Shown here one piece after another: positions 44,927 to 55,796 of a stretch of DNA of 64,000 nt. Source of the DNA: Verpa conica (taxonomy: Eukaryota; Ascomycota; Pezizomycetes; Pezizales; Morchellaceae); contig JAUFSD010000017.1 in NCBI GenBank assembly GCA_033030425.1, positions 1,331,001 through 1,395,000 on the forward strand, written 5' to 3'. Numbering within the stretch: the stretch's first letter is position 1; each line of letters starts with the position of its first letter. The position numbers were made by a program, and so were the translations under genes. A model generated the notes under the pieces. That model was given only the letters and a program-made list of their open reading frames with translations. It was not told the origin of the DNA and made no database searches.

Positions 44927-47900
44927 GTCACCACCTATGGTCTTACTGCCGAATGTTGCACAGCGGGGTTTTCGTCCGTAGATCCTTATCGACTGGATAC
45001 CCTATCTTAACATCACCAAATAGTGTCAAGCAGGAGAGAGAACAACTACGGTCCGATGAATAATGATGGTCCTGGGATAATAGATGCTTGATCGATCAAG
45101 ATGAGCGTATATTGCGGACTAGGGGTGTTCCAACTAAATCATCTTCATACCGTGATTGTATTTCGACAACCCAATAGAATAATATCATTATTAGAGAACC
45201 TAAAATGTTACAATGTATGGGCCCATAGATCTACGAATGAGAGTCGTAAAAAAACAACAACGGGTGATTGGCCGGAAACCCAACTATCTGTTCCTGAGTA
45301 TATCTCGGTATGTGCCGGTTTCACTACCCATTTTAAAACTCTTAACTTCATTCCGGCTCTGTTATCCGAGAGATCATAGTTCATATCTTGGTTGTAAATG
45401 ACAAAGTTGACTAAGGGAACATGCACGCATGTGTGGGGTTTATATATGGGCTGAATCACGACATGATAACCCGTTCTCTATCCAAGTCACTATTTCTGTA
45501 ACACTGGTTTTCTGCGGCGCGGGGGTAGATGTTCTTTATGAACGAACGAATTATTCATAGAAGCATGGAACAGGTGTTCCTTATTCTATATACCTAGATT
45601 ACCTAACATTTCCACGGGGACTAATTTCTACAATTTGTTGTAGATGCTTCCTAAAAGGATAGCAGAGGGGGGGGTTTCGTGTATGAGTCATGTGTTTCTC
45701 TATTTGATATGTTTGAGGATCCAGGCAAGGCATCCCATATAAGGGTTCAGGGCCCTCTTCTTTTGAGCATATATCGACAGATCTCTCTATGTCTATTAGA
45801 CAATCGATTCAGCACCTTTTACTTCACAATTGACTACAGGATATCGAGTGAGACTATATGACTAAAGGTGTTTGCACCCTAGACAGCAAGAGTAATACTT
45901 AGGATCGAAACTCTCGTGAAGGGAATCACCCTGGCAACTACTTTACCAGGTGGCAAATTTCAGTATTCAATATGAAATTAGTTGTTCCCTCGATCTTCAG
46001 ATTTTAGTATTACCTTGTTGTAGTGCGGCCAGCAGTCGATGAGGTCATATGTAAGGTATGAGATCGGGCTTACCCCCCTTCCTCCAGGCGAAATACCATT
46101 CTATTACTGGCACCCCGTACTTTCAAATACCAATGTCTCTCATAGCCATAATTATAACACGACCCTTATGATCTACCGCCGCAACCCCAACTTATTTTCA
46201 AGCGCCTTCAAGCGCCCAATCGGGGCTTTGAGCATATGCATAGATTCTTGCGTCATCTCTGTAGGTGTCACTCGCGCGTTTGAGGCTTGAAGGCGCAACG
46301 TTTTGGCGCGTATTGTGGCGCTGGACGTACAAGCGACCGGTAAATAATAATAATAAAGAATAAGAAAATAACGTTAGCGTGACTAAAGGCCTATTCTATT
46401 AGTGGAATAGAATTCCAGAGAGAGTAGTGAGATTGAGGCTTTTTAAATCCAAGAGTGTCGAGTGAAGGAATTAAACGGTGAGAACAGACTCAGACTTGTA
46501 AACAGAATTATTATTTCGACATTAGAAGATACGAGCGATATTGTCAGATTCATACACTGTGATTCTCTATAGACTGAATATAGTATGAAATTATGAAGGG
46601 CCAGAGACTGGCTCTATCTACAATATGGAAAGCTTATACCAGCTCTAGAAATGCCAATACGAGCACAGAACTGATACTCCTACCGCTATACTGTGTTCTA
46701 TGTTTAGTGGTTCCCTAACCCTGATATCACTCACTACATGGTTTACATTAGGGAAGAATCATGGTGCCGCAAATGCCGTAACGGCACAGCCTCTTGTCCC
46801 GGGGACCGATCGGTGAACATAAATTAGCAACATATGGTCTGAGATTAATATTCAGGTTGGTATAATCTCTACCAACATCACGAGAGCCGGGGGTAGGGAA
46901 TGTCTCTAGACTCCATTTTAGAGCTTAGAAGACACCGACTCAGGGGGGGGGGGGATATTTGTATAATCGTGATTTAGCTACTCTGGGTTGGGTAGACTGT
47001 TATGATTTGGGATAGTAGTAAGATTTAGACCATTTAGGCGAGATCGTGTCAAAAGATAACCCTCAGGATTATCTAAGATGCATAGGCATCATCAGCAGAA
47101 TAGCGCGCTATATAAGATTATTGCGAATATCAGGGCTAGGGTTTTCTAGTCAGTGCCACCCATGCTATCTCGGGGTTGATCAGACCATAAAGTTGCTGTA
47201 GCAGCTTGTTCTGGAAGCCTGCTTATTTTATACTATTTTCTACCTAGGTATCGTCAGAGTCCCAGGTGTGTATTTACCCCAGTCTCAATAGTTACACATA
47301 TTCCTGGCACTCTTTACAACGGTAACATACTTCGTCATAGTCTTTTCAAGGTATCTCTGTTTTCCTAAAATCCTTTGTATACACTTTAGTATTTCCATGC
47401 CTCAAGGAGACCTAACCATAGGTGAGGTTCGAACCGACTACTTGAAGACTGGAAGCCCTGGGTAGAATTGGTCAATGGATGTAGATAGACTACCGAACTG
47501 GGGAGATAAGTAGACTACTGCAGCAGTATCCTTGCGTATCTCCAAGGAGCTAGGTTGAAGTCACCTATGCTAGAAGCAGAATATTAATGTTTCCTGGTCA
47601 GGGACGCGTGAGAGGAGATTCTTAGTATGCCATAGATGCTGTAACTGCAGTTGCCGAGCACTAAGCGAAAGCCAGTTAAAGGTCGTATAACATGTTGATG
47701 TTAATAGGTACTCAACCTGACTGGCTTGTATTTCAGTCTCCCACATCACCAGGCCCAAGTCGCTACTTACGGCCACAAAAAAAAACATAGGGCAGTGCCA
47801 TAGAAACAACTTCCACAAACTAAATCCCTCGAAAAACCCAAATTCTCTCTTCTACAGTTCATTTCATTTTCGAGTTGATTAACCAAGCGACCCAGCTAGC

Positions 47901-48494
47901 TACATAACTACAACTTGATATGTGGCACAGACTTTACCACTTTCCCGCTCCGGTAAAGCTTAACCAGATATATAAGCAGAACAGAGTAGAGAAATTGGAT
48001 GACGAGCCGATTATCCGATGATCCACTTTTTTTCCCTTGCTATAAGGGTATGTATACGTACTCTTTCTGTCAACCCGGAAACAAGGATCGGGATCGGGAT
48101 CGGGAACACGGTTTTCTTTTTTTCCGTAATGTAAAAGTTCCTATGCACGACGCCGCAACTAGGAGATGTCATTCATCCCTCCCCCTGTTTCTGGGGGAAT
48201 TGAGGTATCCGGTTTGGTTTTAATTGTCTAGCTAACGTAGATTAGTATAACACTGGAATGTTCTTTCGAAGGGTAAGGTTATGCTATGTATAGCACTGCA
48301 GGATGTCAGTGAACTACAGCCGCTAAAGTTCTAGGAATCGTCAGCAATAAGTGTAGGTAATGAGAGTACAGAAAATATAGGGAAGGAGTGTACACAGTAA
48401 AAAAAAAAAAAATATCATTACTCTACCCTATCTAAAACCCATCTGTAATAAATCTCCACAGTCAGAGTGTGATACAAAGGTCAACCTCACTAAC
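44927..48494. other. Gene-poor region with ambiguous small ORFs
   Basis: Plus-strand frames at 45101-45379 (92 codons), 45679-45861, 46039-46290 (83 codons, C-rich third positions, ATG start) and 47999-48223 (74 codons, TATA-like ATATATAAGC about 40 bp upstream) are possible small genes or relics. The minus-strand frame 45208-45459 overlaps the first and is equally plausible. No intact longer gene. G10 run near 46945. Confidence 0.35.
46202..46296. repeat. 12-bp perfect inverted repeat
   Basis: GCGCCTTCAAGC (46202-46213) and GCTTGAAGGCGC (46285-46296) are exact inverted copies 71 bp apart. They lie across the end of the 46039-46290 ORF and may form a weak hairpin. No function assigned. Confidence 0.6.
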
Positions 48495-48656
48495 ATGATT
48501 CACCATCCTAGCGTCTCTTCAATCCTAAATGACGCAGAACCACTGCACAGACATTCTGCAAAAGCAGAAACGCAGGCCTCAGGTAAATCATCGGTCACCT
48601 CCCGATGTGTAATTATAAGCATATATACAAAATTTATTAAACGCCACAACGGTTAA
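48495..48656 (+). CDS. Candidate 53-aa ORF convergent with the 48671 gene
   Basis: ATG 48495 in a good context (TAACATGA) opens 53 codons with coding-like start (segment MIHHPSVSSILNDAEPLHRH). It holds a GTAAAT donor-like site at about 48591; an acceptor CCCCCTAG near 48666 would join it in frame to a plus-strand frame antisense to the 48671 gene. That longer model is doubtful because the antisense gene is better supported. Confidence 0.35.
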   Translation: MIHHPSVSSILNDAEPLHRHSAKAETQASGKSSVTSRCVIISIYTKFIKRHNG

Positions 48657-48670
48657 CCCCCCCCTAGACA

Positions 48671-49186
48671 CTACCTCGTCGACGGCTGTCTTGAGGACGT
48701 TGGCCTCGACATCGCCGCCGGCAGTTCCTGGGCTCTTCCAGCATTCAACCACTTTGCAAACGAGACCCCCGGCGGCATCGGATGAAACACCGGCGCCTCG
48801 TCCCTCTGCGACTTATTCGTCCCGCCCAAGACCGTCGAAACATCGTCCGCATCATCACTATATAAGCTCTCTGTCCCACTAGCCGCGTAAAACCTCGGTT
48901 GTCCTGTTTTCCGGGGCACGGGCTTCCGGGGCGGTACTACTTTAGAAGCTTTTGTTGCTGGGCTGCCGAAGAATACTCGGGTGCCTGGATGCACGGCTGA
49001 GACGCGCTTGGCGAGAAGGTCTGAAAAGTGCTTGGTGTTGGTGTTGTGGTAGGAGTTGCGGGATTGGCGCTCGAAGGTTACGGCTTTGCGGGCGTAGGGG
49101 ATTAGAGAGGCGCGTTTTGGACGGGACAGGATTGGACGGTTGGGGGGTGGTGGCGCTGGGCGGTGGTTCTTGAGCATTGATGACAT
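48671..49186 (-). CDS. Small basic disordered protein with RVxF-like motif
   Basis: ATG 49186 opens 171 codons. The protein is Pro/Arg/Lys/Ser-rich, overall basic and probably disordered. Residues 34-38 (KAVTF) fit the PP1 docking RVxF pattern, with basic residues before and Glu after, as is common. Residues about 105-120 are acidic. The C-terminus is Pro/Ser/Arg-rich. GC content is higher than in the flanking DNA. It is the second RVxF-like protein in the window, with 39654. Orientation matches the next gene upstream (49230-49799). No domain recognised. Confidence 0.75.
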   Translation of the reverse strand: MSSMLKNHRPAPPPPNRPILSRPKRASLIPYARKAVTFERQSRNSYHNTNTKHFSDLLAKRVSAVHPGTRVFFGSPATKASKVVPPRKPVPRKTGQPRFYAASGTESLYSDDADDVSTVLGGTNKSQRDEAPVFHPMPPGVSFAKWLNAGRAQELPAAMSRPTSSRQPSTR

Positions 49187-49229
49187 TACGTCGGATTCGA
49201 GATCACTGTTCCTGGGGGTTTTTATGTGG

Positions 49230-49799
49230 TCAGTGTGGGGTTTTTCTTGGTTTTGATAGAGAGAGGGGGGGGGGGTACTCTTCGTCTTGGTACCGTCGGT
49301 GGGCGAGGTAGTTGGCTGCCCAGTATAGTAATAGTATCAAGAGTGCAATTCCTCCAACTACCCCGATTGTAATAGCGACGACTCGTGTATCGTTGGATCT
49401 GTGGGACTGATCAGGTACTGTAGTCTCGAGTGGCTCTACGTCCGAGGTTGATGTTGATATTAATGGGGTTGTGACTGTTACAACTACTGTTGAAGGCTTC
49501 CATGTTGATGTTGAGGTTACGTGTGTTGTTAGAGGTGCTTGAGATGTGAGTGAAGACGGGGTATCAGTTGGTGTCGATGTTGGTGTTGAACTCTCAGTCG
49601 ACGTTGAACCAATCAACTCTGTACTCGATGCGATTGAGGTCAATGCTGTAATTGCGATTGTTTGACCATTCGCTAAAACCGCTGTTCACCAATCAGCTTT
49701 CAACCACTTAAGAGGGAAAAAACAACCACGCCGTAAGAAATATTTACTGCAAAGTTCTATTTGTCCATCCAGACCACACGATACCAGTGTATCCGACAT
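49230..49799 (-). CDS. Ser/Thr-rich single-pass membrane protein (exons 49799-49748 and 49681-49230)
   Basis: ATG 49799 (context ACAATG) starts a 52-nt exon. Donor GTAAAT and a 66-nt intron with a CTGAT branch and ACAG acceptor join in frame to the main exon, giving 167 aa. Residues about 35-115 are a Ser/Thr/Pro-rich stalk likely to be O-glycosylated. Residues about 118-144 form one transmembrane helix (VVAITIGVVGGIALLILLLY). A short basic/Pro tail follows, likely cytosolic. The layout resembles fungal Mid2/WSC-type surface sensors, but no Cys-rich WSC domain and no obvious signal peptide are present; the first exon is polar. Surface role inferred only. Confidence 0.72.
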
Positions 49800-50668
49800 T
49801 GTTCAAAATAAAAAAATCTTCTTTCTTTTCCCCCAACCTCTTTTATTTCTCTCGCTTAATACACGGTGGTTGTTAATCAAAAAGAAAGTAGAAAGAAAAA
49901 AAACACTCGTCTTTCTTCGGTAATATCATATAACCAACCAAGGACAAGAGATTCGAATCCTTTCTTCACTCCCACGCCGGATCACCACGAGAACTTATAC
50001 ACCCTACCCTGCCCCCCCTTCTTCCCCCGCGGCGTAGAAACAACAACCCCCCCCCCCCATGTAACGCATGGCAACGATTGATCGTAAGGTTGGGCTGCGG
50101 CACAGTCTGACTGACAGAATAGGTATCTAGTAGGAACAAAGAGAGAGAGAGCCTCGACAATTTTACGACTCTCTCTCCAAAACCAAAAGTCGCATAAACA
50201 GGCGCTAAGGAGGCGGTGATCCCTGCGTAGATCTCCTCAAGGGGGATGGTCAAAGAGGCTCTTTTGCTATTTATGTCGCCAAGTAACCTTTCCCGGTGGG
50301 GTTGATACGACCGCAGGTGGCGGAAGAAATCTAGGGTGAGGGGGGGTGGGAAAAGACTCCAACACACTACGATGTGAGTTCTAGTAAGGGTTTTTTTGAG
50401 TCCTACATAACTATGTAGATTTTTTTTTTGTATTAAATTTTTAATATCTTTATCTCGCTAGTTATCTAGATGGATAGATGGGTATGTTTTTGTTTATAGA
50501 TGTAAACGAACGATGGGGGGTTGTGTTCACCTACCTACTAGAAATATAGGCGGTTAGGTGCAGGCTAAAATACCCGGGAATCTACCTTGTAACTTCCAAG
50601 CTCTTCTTGCGCACCTCGACAATTCTTTCTTTCTCTCGTTCGGACGCCCGAATCTGGGTTAGAAAAAC
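49800..50668. other. Intergenic region with homopolymers
   Basis: Contains a C14 run near 50048 and A/T runs. Frames at 49866-50081 (plus) and 49966-50367 (minus) overlap and are driven by low complexity. No supported gene until the ATG at 50669. Confidence 0.4.
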
Positions 50669-50770
50669 ATGTCGCTATGGGATTCTGTAACTGCACTTGT
50701 GCTGTATTGTTTAATGCTTTGGCTTAGGAGGAGAGATCATGAGGTTCGTTGGCATACGCTTATGATGTAA
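50669..50770 (+). CDS. Candidate 33-aa micro-ORF with a membrane segment
   Basis: ATG 50669 in a strong context (AAAACATGTCG) opens 33 codons. Residues 7-19 are hydrophobic and are followed by RRRDHE, as in a small membrane anchor. GTAAGC overlapping the stop could be a donor, so it may be a first exon of a longer gene. Too short to trust without transcript data. Confidence 0.35.
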   Translation: MSLWDSVTALVLYCLMLWLRRRDHEVRWHTLMM

Positions 50771-51503
50771 GCTGGCAAGCAATTTATAGCAAGTCCCCCC
50801 TGGTCTAGTCATAAAGAAAATACTTTGTGCAGTGAAGCGTCTAGACTATTAACAAGAAACAACAAGTAACCCGTAGCATGAGATACCTCCACGTGTTTGT
50901 AGGTGTGACCAGACTTGTGAAAAAGCACATTCCTGCCCTGGTGATACAAACAAGATCCGTATCTTATTCAGGTGACATTGAGCGAGACGCTTGGCACTTG
51001 GTAGTACCTGCCAAAAAGTTTCCTTTTTTGATTGTGGCGAAGTAAGCCCAGGGGTGGTTGCTGCTACTTGTTTCCCGTAATGAGCTGGAAGCCTCGGCGC
51101 GTGTGTAAGGAAACAAAGGGGGGAGGGAATTCCACATCTAAGGATGAACGTGTAGTAAGAGAAAGAGAGAAGAAGAAAAAAAACTACATGTATCTATAGG
51201 GTAGTGAAAAGAATAACCATTCAATCAAAAGCCCAAGCGCGAAGAAGAAGATGCGTGTGGGGTAAGCAGGCCCATCCTGCTTCAGTCACGTTACACTATG
51301 TAGATGTACGGTTTTCTTTCTTCCCGGATAAAATCTCGACGGTGAAAGTTTGGTATTCTTGTCATTGGGGCCGATTCCTATGTACATTGTAAAGTACTTG
51401 ATCTGCATACCATAATGTTTAAATATATCGCGAGTCCCTCCCCTCCTCCCTCCCCCTTGAAGAGTCCTTTGTAGATGTATGCAATTTTACCAGTATTTCT
51501 CAA
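50771..51503. other. Intergenic stretch
   Basis: No supported gene; the frame at 51204-51392 is weak. TTAAATATATC near 51418 could serve as a TATA region for the 51504 gene. Confidence 0.4.
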
Positions 51504-51835
51504 ATGATCGACCCGTCAAACTGCGCCCTGGTACTTTCTGAATGGACGGAAAATACGCGAGCCGGTACATTTCGAAAGCTTGTCGCTCACAGAGCACGTG
51601 GTATAAAACTCCCGGAGGGGGGGGAGGGATCTGATCTTGGGAGGGCGAGGAGAAGAAAAGAAAGTGATTAAAATCTAACCCCAGATTTGCAGCGATAGAG
51701 GTGCTGTTTGAGCTTGGAGCGTTGGAGATTGGAGACGAAAAAGTCACTTTAGAGCGGTTGAATATGCACCTGGGGTTTATGCGTGGGCTGTGCTGCGCCC
51801 CTTCTCACCGTTACGAAATTTCATGCTGTATTTAG
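51504..51835 (+). CDS. Small two-exon gene (exons 51504-51600 and 51693-51835)
   Basis: ATG 51504 begins a 97-nt exon ending before a GTATAA donor. A 92-nt intron with a CTAAC branch and TTGCAG acceptor joins in phase to a second exon, giving 79 aa. Both exons are coding-like (segments ALVLSEWTENTRAGTFRKLV and IEVLFELGALEIGDEKVTLE). The product is probably a small helical, soluble protein; no family recognised. The intron is G/A-rich with a G8 run. The minus-strand frame at 51487-51747 overlaps and is treated as its shadow, since it lacks an ATG and splice logic. Confidence 0.58.
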
Positions 51836-52526
51836 CTCTCTAGAGGGCCTAGGGTGTATTATGCGGGGTTTTATGAAACAGATATTCAAATAGAGGAGAC
51901 AGGGCTGCATATATGGGATGTCTCTTCCTTCTGCACCGTGATAGGTGGGTTAGGGTTGTCATGACAGCTCAGCTACAAGGGTCGGGCTGAGTGAGAATTC
52001 ATGAGCCGTGGATTCTTGTTGGGTGGGGGTTCAGTGAAATTGCAGTGGTACTCTGTACAGCCTCGATTCTATTTCCTCTTAGGTTTTATTGGATATTCCT
52101 AGGCAGTTCCTTGCCGTGTTCGAGATTGTTGTCGTAATAGTATACTGATTGGGTATATCGGGAACACATAGTAGTGATGTCATAGTTGATATCCACATCT
52201 CTTGATAGCCTATCACCTCCTCGAGCAGCGAGATAAATGGATAATTGGCTAGAGCCTTATTTCTATATATGCTTATTTGTATTATACGCCTATCGTAGCC
52301 ATACTACTATGAAGACACCTAGAATGAAGTTTCGGAATAGTGCAAATATTGTATTGTTAGCATCTATGTTTCCCCAGCCACCGTAATAAAGATGACAGAT
52401 GTCAACACGTATATCTACCTTCAAACCTCCAATTACAAACACCCATCGCATTTTACACATTCTCTACAAGTTCATAATTAAATACGTTAATTTCGCTAAT
52501 AATTTCCTAGATAACCTTTCCTGATT
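51836..52526. other. Intergenic stretch and leader of the 52527 gene
   Basis: AT-rich, no supported gene. Contains one GGTTAGGGTT telomere-like word near 51950. Confidence 0.4.
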
Positions 52527-53338
52527 ATGTCAATCATTGCCTCTTCATGCCGTAGTTCACCGGCTCCCGGAATGGGAAAATTAAGCGGGGTGACCCGCCG
52601 ATCGAGACTAAATCTATTGGGCAGCAGAGTGTACCCCAGGATAAACAACTCCAGCTATGGCAGTGATTTTCGAATCAAGTTTGGGTTAAATTATTCGGCT
52701 GAGAGAATGCGTCGAGTGGATACACTAAACATTCACGATGTCGTCCGGAAGGTGTCGGTGTCTAGAAGGAGGAAGCGATATAACTATATTCAGTCTACAT
52801 ACACCAATGAGGTTATCAGCTCTAATATACTTTCACACAGTGATGAATATTCTGGAGACTCGTCGTCTAGCTCTTCTTGTGCCTCTACCACCCCGACAGT
52901 AATTAAAGAGTCGGCTTCACCTAGGATACCGCCCCCTTACAAGCTCAAAACCGAAGATACTACACATTCACGGTTCTTGGCGGAGTATCGGCTTTGGGAA
53001 GGCCGGGTTCATTTTCTTTGTGAAGAGTATCTTGACTTGTTGATGTTCTTTGGAGCAGCAGGTAGCCTTACGCAAGAGGCATATGAAAGTGAAAGACAGC
53101 TGAATAAAGCGAGATTAGTAGCAGCTAAAGCAATTCTAGAGGCGTTAAGATTGGCGGACGAGGAGATTGTAAAGTCAGTACATTTGTCGTTTTCCCTGTG
53201 GGTTGATCTAAAGCTGAGACTGAACTTTACCGTGGTAGATTTCCGGAAGTCGAGGGCCCACTGACGGAACTTGAGAGAGCATATGAAGCTTGGAATAAAC
53301 TCGATGATACGCTCCTCAAGGTTTTTATGGAGGTATGA
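52527..53338 (+). CDS. Two-exon helical protein of unknown function (exons 52527-53173 and 53239-53338)
   Basis: The unspliced frame runs to 53264, but a frame starting at 53239 is strongly coding-like (PLTELERAYEAWNKLDDTLL) and joins in phase with a donor GTCAGT at 53174 over a 65-nt intron ending GGTAG. The spliced product is 248 aa. Residues 1-130 are basic then Ser-rich (SGDSSSSSSCAS). Residues about 150-248 are predicted largely helical (RFLAEYRLWEGRVHFLCEEY, then ARLVAAKAILEALRLADEE), a possible dimerising bundle. GTCAGT is a less common donor; without splicing the protein is 245 aa with a different end. No domain recognised. Confidence 0.72.
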
Positions 53339-54321
53339 GAAAATCTTTACCCCTTTGAGAGTAGATGTAATAGTTCTAGCTGACACAGGAGTAGTCGTTT
53401 GGTTGATATTTTGGTGGTAGGACTTGACTGTCTTTGAGTAGTTTGAACAATCCGGCTATCATGGGACGATCATAGGCAAGATTTAAAGAACTTGACATCC
53501 CCTGGTCTTGGGAATAACCCGTTACAAGGTAGAGTTTCTGTAGAGGTACTTTGCATGAATGCCGGACGTGTTTTGTACATGAGTATCTTAGTTCAGGTAG
53601 TCTTTTTTCTTGGGAGAATTGATGCCTTAGATAAAAATACGTGCTGAAAATTGTGGGTAATACATTTTCATTCCTTCTCTAGTATCTCTATATTCAAGTT
53701 TATTCACCGGTGATTGCCGCAGATTCCTTGTCTCGAACCAAACGATGCCAGCTTTGGATGTTGCCATGCGCTAAGCCGAATTAGGTCCGGCTTGAGACAA
53801 ACATATTCCGAGAAATAAGCTGAATCTCAATAGTACCATACAAGATGGAAATGAGACTTTATAAGCATAATATTACGTGTAATCACTTGTAGGACGATTA
53901 ATTGGAGTAAGTTCGTGATATTGGGTTTGTTGCTTCGGCTGTAGAGACAGGATGTGGTGTTTTTGGGGGGCTGGTTTACTAGTACGTGAATAGAGGTGTT
54001 GATGGGAGGTTCAGTTTACCGGGAATTTAGCGTGGGAATAAGAGCTGTTGCAGAAATATTTGTTTTTGAATTCAGGAGTCACCCTGTATAATAATAGGTT
54101 ATACGGAATAGTTGCCTGTAAACCCCACCATGTTTCTCCTTAGCTTGTATATCCTGAATCATTCAGGATTTTTTGCGTTTTAAGTGTGATGGTATCATAG
54201 TTGAATGTCAGCACGCACCAAATTGTCTGAAGAAAAACACGTCCTCATGAAATATCACTACCGGATTTCAGATTAATAAATATCAACCCTAACCCTGACG
54301 AAAAAAATCCTTCTTTAATTC
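53339..54321. other. Intergenic stretch
   Basis: No supported gene. A weak tRNA-like fragment near 53720-53810 (minus) was rejected. Confidence 0.4.
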
Positions 54322-54540
54322 ATGGAAGAAACCTCCGGCAACAGGAGGAGAGGACGGCTGCATTTGTGCCTAATGAGCTTCGGTTCTAATTGTGTAAGGA
54401 TATCCGGGCTTAGGTCATTCTGCTGAGATTCTTAGACCAAGTTCCCTAAAGACCCGGAACCAAGGGGACTTAACCATTCGAGAATACTAGAAGACAAACT
54501 GGATGATCATATACCCAAAATGGTATATACGTCCCAGTAG
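54322..54540 (+). CDS. Small two-exon gene candidate (exons 54322-54393 and 54436-54540)
   Basis: ATG 54322 opens 24 coding-like codons (MEETSGNRRRGRLHLCLMSF) ending at a GTAAGG donor. A 42-nt intron, short even for fungi, with acceptor TTCTTAG joins in phase 0 to 34 further codons (segment DPEPRGLNHSRILEDKLDDH) and a stop. The 58-aa product is charged with no known domain. The intron contains an in-frame stop, so retention would truncate it. Confidence 0.42.
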
Positions 54541-55241
54541 TTTTATCAATAGCCTTTACCCGTCAAGGTTCGGCCCTATCTGTAATTCTCCTTACACCTA
54601 TGATTCAATATTCCTAGGTAGATTAGAGTATCACGATTACTACAGCTAGGGAGGTAACTTAACGGGTCATAGGAAATATTTGTGTGATACTAACTTACGG
54701 CTAAGTTTCTGTAATGTAGTAGAACTTCTACGGTGGCTCTTCTCTGCTAGAGTGGGATTAGAAGGAGTATGTAGATATCTCTTGTAGGTCCAAAGTACCG
54801 TCTCTGAGTTCGTGTTTTTTCTTTCCTGGTAGGTAGTCCGTCGATTAGTATCACTGAACATTAAGAGTAGAGACTTTGAGGATGTTTACTACTAGTTGAA
54901 GTAAGATGAATAGAAACCTATGTGAAGTTAATTATTGAAGTTAGTGATAATAGATATACTTTTTAGATACTTCCCTAGAGTGTTCTCAGTCCTCAGAAAG
55001 CTAAGAATGCCCCCCGTATTATCACGTGGTTGATTTCTACCTAGACTTTCAGAGCTTTGTTATGCCTTTAGGTCATTCTTCGATGAACTAGTCCTGGAAA
55101 TAGTAGATCAGCCACCGTAACATGAAAGAATATTATTAAGGGAGCACAGCTACATTACCCACCCAACACACCCAACACAGTGAATCCCAAGAGAAATCAT
55201 CACCTATATCATTAGAGACCCACCCAATACTCACCTCCTCA
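54541..55241. other. Intergenic stretch
   Basis: AT-rich; the minus-strand frame at 54667-54861 is weak. No supported gene. Confidence 0.4.
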
Positions 55242-55763
55242 TCACCTATCCAACTCCCCCTTCCATTGTCCCAACCCCCTCAGCCTAAACTCCACAATCG
55301 CAGCCTCCAACTCGGCCTCATCCTCCTCCTTCAACAGCTTTATTGCCTCTGCAGTCTCCTCAACCGCTCTCGCTTCATCACTAGCAGCAGCGCGTGCCTC
55401 TTCTAACAGCTCAGCTGCAAGCTGGGAACGGAGTTCTTCTAGCTCTGCGGCGTATTTGTCGCGGGCGCCGGTGGCAATGAAGTCTTCGCGGGCTTTCTTC
55501 TTCTTTTTCTTTTGCGCGAGGAGAGTTAGTTCTTTGATGGGGGAGAAGATGTAGCGTGCGGCGGTGTGGGTGAGGGTTAGGGCTTTGTGTAGCTTATTGG
55601 ATGCACGGGTCATTTCTTTTATCTTCTTGTTTTTTTGGTGGGGTGGAATACTTACGGTAGAGGGTCTCTTTGTGTAGGAAGTGGGTTTTTGTGTGGTTTG
55701 TAGGAATGAACTGATGGGGGTTTTTTTTATAGAGATAGTGGGAGGAAAAGGTTCATGTTTCAA
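55242..55763 (-). CDS. Small protein with basic stretch and acidic coiled coil
   Basis: ATG 55763 opens 173 codons. The N-terminal 50 residues are Pro/Thr/Lys-rich with an I-S-S-F-L core resembling a degenerate PIP motif (its first position is Lys, not Gln). Residues about 50-95 are basic and helical and include a run of six Lys. Residues about 103-165 are a charged, Glu/Ala-rich helix, probably a coiled coil (AAELEELRSQLAAELLEEAR). An internal Met at residue 51 is an alternative start. A 9-bp tandem repeat lies just upstream. No family recognised. Confidence 0.7.
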   Translation of the reverse strand: MKHEPFPPTISIKKTPISSFLQTTQKPTSYTKRPSTVSIPPHQKNKKIKEMTRASNKLHKALTLTHTAARYIFSPIKELTLLAQKKKKKKAREDFIATGARDKYAAELEELRSQLAAELLEEARAAASDEARAVEETAEAIKLLKEEDEAELEAAIVEFRLRGLGQWKGELDR

Positions 55764-55765
55764 TC

Positions 55766-55796
55766 ATGAATATATGAATACATGAATACATGAATA
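55766..55796. repeat. 9-bp microsatellite (ATGAATACA)
   Basis: About three and a half imperfect copies of ATGAATACA directly upstream of the minus-strand 55242 gene. Confidence 0.8.

Noticed and set aside
51487..51747. 86-codon minus-strand ORF
   Set aside because: No ATG start and less coding support than the overlapping spliced plus-strand gene, although strand data are needed to be certain.
53009..53386. 125-codon minus-strand ORF
   Set aside because: Antisense shadow of the helical 3' half of the 52527 gene.
53720..53810. tRNA-like sequence (minus) with GGTTCGAGAC
   Set aside because: Only the T-loop word is good; the rest does not fold as a tRNA.
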